Positions 10,025 to 19,663 of a DNA stretch of 64,000 bases are shown piece after piece. The stretch is from Rhizophagus irregularis. Its lineage: Eukaryota > Glomeromycota > Glomeromycetes > Glomerales > Glomeraceae. The notes under the pieces are model-generated. The model saw only the letters and a list, made by a program, of their open reading frames with translations, searched no databases and was not told where the DNA came from. The position numbers and the translations under genes were made by a program. The stretch covers positions 3,286,001 through 3,350,000 of the forward strand of contig NC_089449.1 in the NCBI RefSeq assembly GCF_026210795.1. Direction: 5' to 3'. Position 1 is the first letter of the stretch, and every line of letters begins with the position of its first letter.

Positions 10025-12106
10025 ATGCTCGAACCAAGTGAAAAATTTATGCAAAAACTAAGTATAGGGGAAGTAGAAGAACCAATTTGGGAAAATATGG
10101 TGAAATTACTATTAGAATATCAAGATATTTTGGAATACGATGAGGAAATAGAAGGAAGAACAAAAGCAGCGCAACATGAGATAAAAATAAAAGATGGGGT
10201 AGAACCAATAAAGCAAAGAAGATATAAAGAAACAGATGAAAAGGCAAAATTTATAAGCGAAGAAGTAGATAAATTGTTAAGACAGGGAAGGATAAGGAAA
10301 TCAAAAAGTCCATGGAGTTCACCTGTTACATTAGCAGGAAAGAAAACAGGAAAATATAGATTTTGCATTGATTACAGAAAGTTAAATAAGATAACTATAA
10401 TGGATAGTTTTCCTTTACCAAGAATGGATGAATTATTAGACAAATACAGAAAAGCAAAATGGTTTTCAAGTATAGATTTAGCGGCAGGATTTAATCAGGT
10501 AGAAATGAAAGAAGAAGACAAAGAAAAAACAGCATTTGTATGTTCGAAAGGATTGTTTGAATATAATGTAATGCCATTCGGTTTAACGAATGCACCAGCA
10601 ACATTTCAAAGATTAATGGATGAAATATTAGAAGAATACATAAACGATTTTGTAGTAGTATATATTGACGATATTATGATATATTCAGAAAATTTAAAAG
10701 ACCATATGGAACATGTGGAAAAAGTATTGAAGAAGTTACAGGAGAATAATTTAATAATAAAATTAAAGAAATGCAGATTTTTGGAAAGAAACATAGAATT
10801 TTTAGGACATATAGTAGGAAATGATGGATTAAAGCCAGACGATAAAAAGATAGAAAAGATAAAAGAAATGAAGGCACCAACAACAGTGAAAGAAGTAAGA
10901 TCATTTTTAGGACTTTGTTCATATTACAGAAAATTTGTGAAGAATTTTTCAAAGATAGCAAGACCAATAAGTGATTTGAGAAAGAAGGGAATACCTTTCA
11001 TTTGGGGAAGAGAACAACAAGAAGCGTTTGAAAAATTGAAAGAAAAGTTAATACAATATCCAATATTGCGACATCCAGATTGGAAGAAAGAATTTCTATT
11101 GATAACAGATGCATCAGGAAAAGGATTAGGTGCAGTATTAAGCCAAAAAGATGAAAAAGGAAAAGAAGTAGTAATAGCATATGCAAGTAGAAGTTTATTA
11201 CCAGCAGAAGAAAATTATCCGATAACAGAATTGGAATGTTTAGGAATAGTTTGGGGAATTCAACATTTTCATAAATATTTAATCGATAGAAAATTTAAAG
11301 TAATAACAGATCACAGTGCATTAAAAGGATTAATGAATGCAAAGATACCAAAAGGAAAAAGAGCAAGATGGGTGATGGAATTACAGCAATATAATTTTGA
11401 AGTAATACATAGATCGGGAAAAGAAAATACGAACGCCGACGCATTAAGTAGGTTATTAAAGATAGTAGAGGATCAACCAGAAATAGTAATAATCGACGGA
11501 GTAGACGGATTAGGAAAAACAAGTATAGTACAAAATTTAATTAAAGAATGGGAAAAACAAGGATTAAAAGTAAGATTCAATACTTATAAAAGAAGAAGAA
11601 AAGACAAAGATGAATTTTATGAATCAAAGATGGAAACGGAATGGAAATTTAGAAAAGAAGTAGTAGAACAAATAAACAGAAGAATGTTAGAATATGACGA
11701 AGATACAGATATAATAATTTTAGACAAATCACCATATTGTGAATATTATTATCAAAAGACGAAAAGTTTTGACAGAGGATTAATTACTCCACATGGAAAT
11801 CATGAGATGGAAAAAGAAATATTCAGATTGAAAGAAACAATAGATAAATCAATAGTGATATTTTTAGAAAAAGATGGCGACGTATGTTGGAAAAATTACA
11901 TTGGAAGAGAAACAAAGAAAACGGAAAAATCATCATATCCAACATTAAAGAAGGATGAATATTTGGACATGGTTAGAATGTTTGAAGAAAATCAGGGCGT
12001 GTACAAAGATACTGAAAGATACAGTCGAGTAAAAGTTAAAAATGACAATAGTAGTTGGAGGAAAGTATTTAAAGAGGTGGAGAAATGGAGAAGAGCACAG
12101 AACTAA
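10025..12106 (+). CDS. Pol: reverse transcriptase-RNase H fused to a thymidylate-kinase-like domain (no integrase)
   Basis: 693 residues. The reverse transcriptase occupies roughly 70-260: CIDYRKLN, the SSIDLAAGFNQ catalytic-Asp motif, MPFGLTNAP, and YIDD at 213-216. RNase H follows with D362 in TDAS, E402 in ELEC, D429 in TDHSAL and D472 in NADALSR, so all acidic positions are kept. Where an integrase should start, the frame continues into about 205 residues of P-loop kinase: DGVDGLGKTS (492-500), LDKSPYCEYYYQ (from about 566), matching the DRY..S..AYQ region of thymidylate kinases, and an IVIFLEKDGDVCWKNYIGRE segment like their C-terminal LDVPPE/RGRE region. The domain's length matches a whole TMPK. 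There is no HHCC zinc finger or DDE core. Function as a dTMP or other nucleotide kinase during reverse transcription is inferred. Confidence 0.9.
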   Translation: MLEPSEKFMQKLSIGEVEEPIWENMVKLLLEYQDILEYDEEIEGRTKAAQHEIKIKDGVEPIKQRRYKETDEKAKFISEEVDKLLRQGRIRKSKSPWSSPVTLAGKKTGKYRFCIDYRKLNKITIMDSFPLPRMDELLDKYRKAKWFSSIDLAAGFNQVEMKEEDKEKTAFVCSKGLFEYNVMPFGLTNAPATFQRLMDEILEEYINDFVVVYIDDIMIYSENLKDHMEHVEKVLKKLQENNLIIKLKKCRFLERNIEFLGHIVGNDGLKPDDKKIEKIKEMKAPTTVKEVRSFLGLCSYYRKFVKNFSKIARPISDLRKKGIPFIWGREQQEAFEKLKEKLIQYPILRHPDWKKEFLLITDASGKGLGAVLSQKDEKGKEVVIAYASRSLLPAEENYPITELECLGIVWGIQHFHKYLIDRKFKVITDHSALKGLMNAKIPKGKRARWVMELQQYNFEVIHRSGKENTNADALSRLLKIVEDQPEIVIIDGVDGLGKTSIVQNLIKEWEKQGLKVRFNTYKRRRKDKDEFYESKMETEWKFRKEVVEQINRRMLEYDEDTDIIILDKSPYCEYYYQKTKSFDRGLITPHGNHEMEKEIFRLKETIDKSIVIFLEKDGDVCWKNYIGRETKKTEKSSYPTLKKDEYLDMVRMFEENQGVYKDTERYSRVKVKNDNSSWRKVFKEVEKWRRAQN

Positions 12107-12269
12107 AAATACAGAACACATAACGAAAGTAACAAATTTAGAAGCGAAATCAATTAAAGAGGTATTCGATAAGACCCGAGTTCGATTCGAGTAAAATATT
12201 ATGGATAAGACACGAGTTCGATTCTATCAAAGTTATTTGTGAGGTCACAAATAGCGAAGAGGGGGATAA
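12107..12269 (+). other. 3' untranslated segment with polypurine tract
   Basis: A purine tract GAAGAGGGGGA (12256-12266) directly precedes the 3' LTR. Upstream, GATAAGAC(C/A)CGAGTTCGATTC occurs twice, near 12168 and 12203. The GAGTTCGATTC core resembles a tRNA T-arm/B-box sequence, possibly by chance. There is no room here for an integrase. Confidence 0.6.
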
Positions 12270-13367
12270 TGTAAACGGTCAAATATCAAGCACGAAAAGA
12301 TGATAAAATTCAACCACCAAATGTAATTATTAAATATTAAGAACGAACAAATTAATCGTGGATTGGCGTAAATGGATAAATAATTAGCCGAAAAGGATAA
12401 ACATTTAGGAAGAGTAATGATCTACATGATGTAATATTTATTGAATGATTGACAAGGAACCAATAGGATAAATAGAGTCGATCAATTGCGGCTTAGCAAT
12501 CTTTAACAATAAGAACGATAAGAAAGAATAATTATAAGCCACAAAAGATAGATTATAAGCAAAACACATAAAGCGAATTAAAAGAACATATAAAATAATG
12601 TCAGAAAGATTAAAGAACACAAAATAATGTAAAAGATAATATAAAAAGATAGTATAAAGATGGAACGTAAAAGATAATATATTAAAAAGAACATATATAA
12701 AAAGATAGCATATTAAAAGATAGCATATTAAAAGATAGCGTATTTAAAATATAGATAGTATATTAGAAAGATAGTTCAGAGATAATATGTAAAAAGAACA
12801 TAAAAGATAGTATATAGATAGAATAGAAAGTAGCATAAAAATTGTATATATAGAGAGCGGAATTCAAGGTAATTCCTTAGTTCTCATCCACAGAACTCAA
12901 TAAAAATATAAGTTTTATTTTTTTAATTATTTGTTAGTAAAGTTTAATGTTAATTAAAGGTAATAGGTTCGCCCTAAACTTTAATTAATGTTTGCCTCAT
13001 TAATTTTAATTGAATAAATGGAAATTTTAAGATGAATTAAATATACACTTTTGGAAAGTAATAATTCGTAGCGAGAGCTATCGAAGTTTGAAATTAAAGG
13101 TAAAAGTGGATATAATTTGGGGAAATTTAGAGAAGTTAAATTTTATTTTATTTCGTTCGACGTTTTATATTACTAACGCTATTTATGTTGTGAACCAAGA
13201 ATGTTGTCGTATAATGTTGTTGTATGTTGTTTGTTAATTATGTTGTTGATTAATTGCTCGCTCGTTTAATTGTTCGTTCATTCGTTTATTCGTTCGTTCG
13301 ACCATGAGAATGCCCGTTCGATGTGGCAACTCTGTAAATTGATGACAGAGGGAATTGGGGGATCTCA
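12270..13367 (+). repeat. 3' LTR
   Basis: A 1098-base copy of the 5' LTR. Visible differences are A for G ten to eleven bases in, an extra C at AGGTTCGCCC, one A fewer in GGGGAAATTT, and TTCATTCG for TTCGTTCG. It ends GATCTCA, after which the flanking sequence is unrelated to the internal sequence. Confidence 0.93.
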
Positions 13368-14275
13368 TAGTGTACAAATAGAAATTGCCTAATTTTTATT
13401 ATTATAAATAAATTTCCATGGAAATCTATAAAAATCCATGGAATATTTATGAAATATTAAGTTTTGGCATTTCATTTTTTGATTTTTTTTTGTATAACTT
13501 GATTTTTTTGGTAATTATTGATTAATTTATATAATTTCATATATATAAAAGTTATATTTTAAATATAATAGTAATATTCAAATTAAACTAATTAAGTATA
13601 AATAAAATCTATTTAATTATAGTATTAAATATTATATAAATCTTACAAAATTTTATTTTTATTTTTTTGAATTATTGGACTTTTTGGATAAATTTTAAAA
13701 AAAAATAAAGAAAAGGACTAATACCATTTTTAGTCACATGAGTGCCACACTTAATTCTATGACGCCACACTTAATGCTGTAATGCCGGCTAAATTATCAC
13801 GTGAGAATTTGATCCGTAAAAGTCACGTGAAAATCGTCGACCACATATGGTTTTCTTTAACTGTTTTACTCAAAATCAAAAATACTCTTGGGTTGATTGA
13901 AACATTATTTTATTATAATTTCTTGCAGATTCGCAATTTATATAATTGTTTAAAAAACTAAACGTTAACAAGTTATTTTGGATACTTTTTTGTCTAAAAT
14001 AATTTAAATAAATTAAATTCTAAAATTTGCGTCTGTAATTTTATTCAATTATTAAAACTTGATGAGTTATGGACGTGAGAGAATTGAATTTTTTGTGAGG
14101 GCGATTTTTAAATAAAATTTTTCATTTAGTATTAATTATGCAGCAATAGAAATTGTAATAGCTTTTTAGGCCGGTAAACTTTATTTAAGTAATTAAAATA
14201 AACATATAAATATTATACTCTAAAATAATTTAATGTATAATAATCAACTCATTAACTTGATTAAAAAGCATCGAA
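13368..14275. other. Intergenic, no gene seen
   Basis: AT-rich spacer between the 3' LTR and the 3' end of the kelch gene. It includes short repeats such as GCCACACTTAAT (twice near 13745-13775) and TCACGTGA motifs near 13798 and 13822. No ORF or RNA gene is evident. Confidence 0.6.
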
Positions 14276-15857
14276 TCAACTAGATGATTGATTCTTATTT
14301 TTCTTAATGCGTTTATAAGCAAATATAGAAGCTACAAATAATGTTAAACCAGCCGCTACTGATCCAATCGACACACAGACAATTAAAATTTTGCTATTTG
14401 AATTAGTTTGAGGTGGACTCGTTTTAGAAATATTAGGTGATGGGATTTCTGATTTTGATTTTGGTTTAATACTATCCTTCGTTGGTACATTTAATGGTAC
14501 ATTTATCCATTTATATTTTTGGCCTACAAATAAAAAAACATAGATAAATCTATTATATTGATTATTACTATTTGGAATGTCCGTATTATTTCCTGAAAGA
14601 GTAAAATCAGATGAATCGTGTAAGTTTAGAAAGATATGCAATCCTAATTTTTTTTTTTTAAAAAAAAGGTAACTCACCAAAAGTGATAATCATAGCCGCA
14701 TCATACACCAATTTAGCAGAATGAAAAGCAAGTTTTGGTATATTATTAAAATTTTCAAGCGGAGGTATCGACCATACTAGAGTAGTAATATCCAACATAG
14801 CAATTGTTTCTTTAGATGGTATACCATATGGTATGTCATCATTATAGTACAATCCTCCGTAGACAATAATTTTACTGGAGCCTAAACATAATATAAAATT
14901 TTATAGTTATTCTTTTTTTATGTATGAGATGAGAAAAAAAAAAATAAATTACCTAAAACGGCTGTATGCCCCATTCTAGGTCCTGGCATAGTTTCTGCAA
15001 CTTCAGCTGTAGCTGTCTAGAAATATGATTATTTTATTTTAGCAAAAGGTTGCATTTAAATGGTATATTTAATATTTTTACAAACCTTCAAAGACCATTT
15101 ATCCCCAATAGTATCGTATTGGTAAATCTATTGTGACAAATAACTCATTAGACATAATTTTTAAGTATTTATAAATTTACACAATAAAAACACATACCTC
15201 GGTCATTGGGGAAAAATTATTACGATCCACTTTACCACCAATATAATAAATAGTTCCATCATTAAGTAATGTTGCTGTATAATAGATTCTACCAACAGGA
15301 GAATTAACCAAGCTACCGACACTCCAACTCAAGTTAATAGTATCTAATATATCTAAACTATTAACAAATATGATATTATCGCCAGAACCTACGTAGCCAC
15401 CAAATATATAAATTTTTCCTTCAATACTAACAGCAGAATTCATTCCTTGACGTGGTTGTGGAGTTTTTCCTTGAATTATTGGTACACTTATTACATTTGT
15501 TTTAATATCTAATTTATATACATAATTCATATTTGCTTCATCTAAATGTACACCTCCCAATATAAATATTGAATCAAGACTAATGCCATTTGGACTTGCA
15601 GTGTGCCATGATGTCAATGTTAGATTTGCTCCTAGACTCACTAAATCTGTCCATGTAAACTTAAATTCTTTTACATCGAGGTAAAAAACATCACTTGTGG
15701 GTTGTGATTGGTTAAATTTATATCCTCCAATATAATATATTTTATCTTCAATAATAACTGCTGCTTGCCCTACTCGAGGCTCTGGTACGTAATTCTGTCC
15801 AAACCCTAATAAAAATAATTGATTTAATACGAAAATTAATAAAATTTTGTAAATCAT
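14276..15857 (-). CDS. Six-kelch-repeat single-pass membrane protein
   Basis: Five exons read on the minus strand: 15857-15198, 15127-15086, 15016-14953, 14881-14678 and 14592-14276. All junctions are GT..AG and the frame is kept, giving 428 residues. The chosen start (15857) gives a signal peptide, MIYKILLIFVLNQLFLLGFGQ; an in-frame ATG at 15911 would only add 18 residues. Six kelch repeats follow, marked by YYIGGY, IFILGG, IYIFGG, YYIGGK, IVYGG and ITFGG with a Trp or Tyr after each, enough for one beta-propeller. A Pro/Ser/Thr-rich linker leads to a C-terminal TM helix (ILIVCVSIGSVAAGLTLFVA) and a short basic tail KRIKKNKNQSSS. The propeller is predicted to be extracellular. The ligand is unknown; kelch propellers often bind proteins, or oxidise sugars when catalytic residues are present, which is not evident here. 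Confidence 0.9.
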
Positions 15858-16364
15858 TGCTGAGTTTTTGGGTGTTAACATCAGGAATGAAAAGATTTTC
15901 AAAATTTTCAAAATTAATTTACAGATGGAGAAAATATTGTATTAAACAATTTCCCTCCGCGTTCGCTAATGTCGTGTTCAACATGTGCGTCGAGAATTGT
16001 ATCGCGGCCCGCTTTAAAAAAGAATCTTGCCGTAAAAATTATTAAATTTAAAATTAGAACCTTTATTTGTATGACAAATAATTAATAATTTACATAATAG
16101 CTAACCAAGATTATTATTATTCCGTATCCTAATCTCTCACCCCTTATGCATACTCAACATTTTAACTCAGTTCCCAACTATATAATACAAAGTTCGGATG
16201 TCGCTTAAAGTATAAAAAAATACTTTAAATTAATAAATTAATAAATATATAAATAAATTAATAAATAAATAAATAAATAAATAAATAAATTGATTATGTT
16301 TCACAGTCCAAGCAAATAAACTCCCTCATTCCATTTATAGCTTATAGCTTGTCTTGTGATTTTA
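15858..16364. other. Intergenic, upstream region of the kelch gene
   Basis: Contains a short GC-richer island (about 15953-16030, with CCGCGTTCGC and ATCGCGGCCCGC) and an (AATA)n microsatellite at about 16230-16295. It lies between divergent genes, so promoter elements for the kelch gene are expected here, but none is specifically recognised. Confidence 0.4.
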
Positions 16365-16450
16365 TAAATTTGGTTTAGAACTATATTCGCATCGGTCATT
16401 TTTTTTTTTAAAAAAAATTCTTTAGAAATCCTAATTATACTTGTAAAATC
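16365..16450 (+). promoter_or_regulatory. Upstream block shared by the two paralogues (copy A)
   Basis: Sequence just before the ATG (TTTATAAATTTGG, then a T-run/A-run, then CTAATTATACTTGTAAAATC) is repeated before the paralogue at 19573-19663. Conservation outside the coding region suggests shared regulation, or simply a recent duplication that included it. Confidence 0.45.
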
Positions 16451-18271
16451 ATGAAATTGACAAGTTTATTAGGCGGACGTCGTCGTAGTGAACCTAAACA
16501 CCTTTTAGGAATAAAACTTTTTACAATGATTATGCTCATAGCTTGTTTGACAGGTTATCTCGCTGTTTTAATAATTGATGTAAACCAAGGTGCTTCAATT
16601 ATTGTCACTTCTTATTTTAATGTTGACGGCGTTCGACCTCCAAGTAATAAAGAATGAAATGATAATGTTTTGATTATAAATTATGAAATAACATTACTTA
16701 TACAAACATGATTTTTTATTATTATTATAGATTTGCATTTTAGTGGTGTTTATAATGCCAGTATCACTGGATGTGTTGAAGCTCGTAGTAAGTCATTTAA
16801 AAAGAAAGTTGCCATAAGTTAATTGCTTACATTAACAAAATAATTGATCTATCACTTAGTGGTGAATAAAGCGTTTGTTCCAGTAGATTGCTTAGGAGAC
16901 ATGAAACAATCATATGATGAGAAATCAAAAAAATTTTTGATAGATTATCAACCATCAAAGGATGTTTTTTTTAGTAAGGGTTCATTATATAATATAGTTC
17001 TGTTCTTTCTTGTTTATGAAGAAATTACACTTGAAAAACCGTGGGAGATGTTTTTAGCGGCTTATGATTCAGGTATTGTATGATCAAAAAGAGGCTGATA
17101 ACCTTAATTTAATATATTACTTGATTCTGGCCGGTATTGAGTGTTTATCTTAATTTGAAATATTAGAACGAGACTTTTACTATCAAAATCCAAGTGATGA
17201 TGTTGATGATATGATTTTTGCAATGAACACATATAATATAGCGCCAAACCAGGTACTGTATATGCAGAAATACTTTACGTATGGTAAAAATATCACATTA
17301 ATTTACTCTCGACCTTTTTTTGTAGGACTACAGATTTACGTATTCAAATATAATTAGAGAAGCTATAGTACCAAGTTGGATGAATGATTTTGGAGTTCCT
17401 CCAACATATGAACAAAAACCATATATCACATCCAATTTAGGTAAGTAAATAATTTTTTTTCTTTTAATTATATTACTATAACTATTAGTATTTTTTTTCA
17501 GTTGGAGGCCCATTACAAAACAAAAATTCGGATGGTATGCTACAATTTATTATACAACCTAAGTATATCAATACTATTCAATTAAATAGAGAAGTTAGGT
17601 TTGTGTTTCAGTATAATTGTAATCTTATCCTTATTTTTACTAATTGTAAGTCAAATAATAAAATACGATATTTAAAAGAACACGTACAGTAAGTATTTAT
17701 TAGATATTATAATCAATTTTATTTATAAATCTATTAATATGAATATCATCGTAAACTCGTAAAGTACTTAGGTAGTTTGGGTCTAATAGGTGGTGCGTGG
17801 GGATTAGCGGCAGCAATTTATACATTTCTTTTTGGTAAGTTTTATCGTTATCTATTTTATCTCATATTTCCTTCTTTTTATTTTTTATTGAGATAAAAGA
17901 TTTATATTAAATCGTATCTTTTTATCTTTACAGGCGCGAAAACCTTACAACCATGGGGAGTCGTACAATCGTACTGCTGCGGATTTTCTCGTTTGACACA
18001 AAAGAAGCTTAAAAATTCCCTACCAATTGTTCCATTTTCCGATGATCATAATACTAAAGGCCATCAAATAAATTCTCTTTCTTTAGCCGAACAAAATAAA
18101 TTATTACTATCGAGACTTAATAATTTAGAATCATTTTTACAGGAATATGTTGTTGATGTCAAATATTTAGATAGAATTCGTGATAATATGAACACAGCGA
18201 ATAATACGGGAGATAATCAAAATACGAATTCAGAATCTTCTACGCTTGGAACCATATCATCACATCAATAA
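16451..18271 (+). CDS. Two-TM membrane protein, paralogue A
   Basis: Nine exons: 16451-16643, 16731-16787, 16860-17072, 17167-17252, 17326-17440, 17502-17598, 17679-17688, 17765-17834, 17934-18271. The spliced frame is continuous and gives 392 residues. The N terminus is basic (LLGGRRRSEPK), followed by a first TM helix (LFTMIMLIACLTGYLAVLII) and an external domain of about 220 residues. A second TM helix follows (GLIGGAWGLAAAIYTFLFG), then a Cys-containing juxtamembrane stretch and a coiled coil (SLSLAEQNKLLLSRLNNLE). I do not recognise a named domain; the layout is that of a fungal receptor-like or sensor-like membrane protein, but no function is assigned. Exon 7 is only 10 bases. Compared with copy B, a CAA codon has become TAA at 18269-18271; in-frame homology continues for about 30 codons beyond it, so A is C-terminally truncated. 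Confidence 0.82.
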
Positions 18272-19257
18272 AATGAAAATTTACAATCAAATATAACTTA
18301 TGCTACCGATACAGCACATGATGAACAACTCAACAATAGCGATAGTATAATATATTAGTAATTTATTATTTAATATTGTATAGCACTTTTTTTGATAATT
18401 GTACGTGTTATTTTTTTTTTTAATTTTTGGCTGAAAAAATCATGTGATTTAAGTATACAATGCAATACAATTATGCATTTAATTAATTTTGTCTACTACA
18501 ACAAAATTACAAAGAGGGGCTTCGGCTCAACAAATTCAATTTTAAGATCAAATCTCTTACTGTATGAAAATTTTTTTTTTTTATTATATTTATTTATAAG
18601 AGATGGCCATTTATTTATTCCATAAATGAATTTTTAATTTGCTAATTTCACGGCCTTTGCCGATCGATATTTTTATGTGATGGTCGAACAATCTTATTAT
18701 AATATGATGTACATTTATTTGTTAATCCATATACATTGTCACATAATTACATGATCACTGCATTACATCTAGACGAACTTTATTTCCGCGTGACCATATG
18801 CATCGTTGAATTCAGTTACGATAAATAACGTCCTTTGTTGCAAGATTATTAATTCATATTAGTCCTTATATTATATGTTTTGTTTATTATCCTTTACAAT
18901 AGATTATACAATTAAATAATTTTATTAAATGAACTGTCATACACCAGCTCTCATTTCAACCCACTTAAGAAATAAGAATATTCCAAGACTTGTATTAAAA
19001 TATTTTTGCTCAATAATTAGTCATTTCCCTAAATTCATTATTTATAAGAAAAATAAGAGTAAAAATATCCTAAATAACTTCCACACATTACATATCCCGC
19101 TCAGACTCTTTCGTGTACTGGCGAATGATCCTCTTAGTATCACTCAGACTGCCGTGACCTCCATGCAGGGGAAATATCTCGTGAAGGGCCGCACAATCAC
19201 ACATCTACACTCACATAGAATTATCTTTTTTGAAGAATTTCTATTTGGAATTTTATA
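18272..19257. other. Spacer between the paralogues
   Basis: The first 85 bases continue the ancestral reading frame of paralogue A after its premature stop. On the minus strand, about 19075-19200 reads as a coding-like fragment (CAALHEIFPLHGGHGSLSD) of unknown origin and is richer in G+C than its surroundings. Nothing else is recognised. Confidence 0.4.
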
Positions 19258-19423
19258 CCCTATAAAAAATTTTATCCGTTAATTCTGTAAAAACTCCGTA
19301 AAAATGAGCCTTTCACAGATTCGATAAATTCCGCGATATAAGGTTATTAATTCCGGAAATATGAGCCTTTTACGGAAAAAAGATGGAATATAAAAAACGG
19401 ATTGACTTTTTTTACAGGGATAC
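19258..19423. repeat. Foldback element with CCCTATAAAAAA-type ends
   Basis: Begins CCCTATAAAAAATTTTATCC and ends GACTTTTTTTACAGGG. The ends are inverted copies and CCGTTAAT/ACGGATT-type inner segments also pair. GAGCCTTT(C/T)AC occurs twice inside. It resembles the CCCTATAA-ended elements at 48187 and 54537. Confidence 0.5.
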
Positions 19424-19572
19424 AGTATATAAAATAAAATTAAATTGATGTTTGTGTAAATCATTGTTTCACGATTAAAACAATCCAAACAATCCAAAAA
19501 AAATAAACACCCCTATCTTTAATTCATTATAATATTACCAATTATAGCACATACTTCATTTGTGTTTTTATA

Positions 19573-19663
19573 AATTTGGCTTAGAATCATATTCTTATCA
19601 ATTACTAATTTTTTTTTCTAAAAAAAAAAATTCATTAGAAGTCTTAATTATACTTGTAAAATC
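19573..19663 (+). promoter_or_regulatory. Upstream block shared by the two paralogues (copy B)
   Basis: Counterpart of 16365-16450: TTTATAAATTTGGCTTAGAA, a T-run/A-run hairpin-like stretch at about 19609-19631, and CTTAATTATACTTGTAAAATC immediately before the ATG. Confidence 0.45.

Larger units (their letters stand above)
3208..13367 (+). mobile_element. Ty3/gypsy-type LTR retrotransposon, integrase-less, with thymidylate-kinase-like domain
   Basis: Two direct terminal repeats of 1098 bases each (3208-4305 and 12270-13367), beginning TGTAAACGGTC and ending GATCTCA, bound a 10,160-bp unit. A primer-binding-like TGGTGCATGCTCG lies two bases inside the 5' LTR, and a purine tract GAAGAGGGGGA lies just before the 3' LTR. 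Inside, in order, are a long leader, gag, an aspartic protease and pol (RT, RNase H, then a nucleotide-kinase domain). No integrase is present in any part of the interior. The LTRs differ at only about four positions by eye, so the insertion is young. No 5-bp target duplication is visible (CTCGT before, TAGTG after). Confidence 0.93.

Noticed and set aside
12165-12225. tRNA-like sequence GAGTTCGATTC occurring twice before the 3' LTR
   Set aside because: Only the T-arm-like motif is present. No acceptor stem, D-arm or anticodon arm can be built around it.
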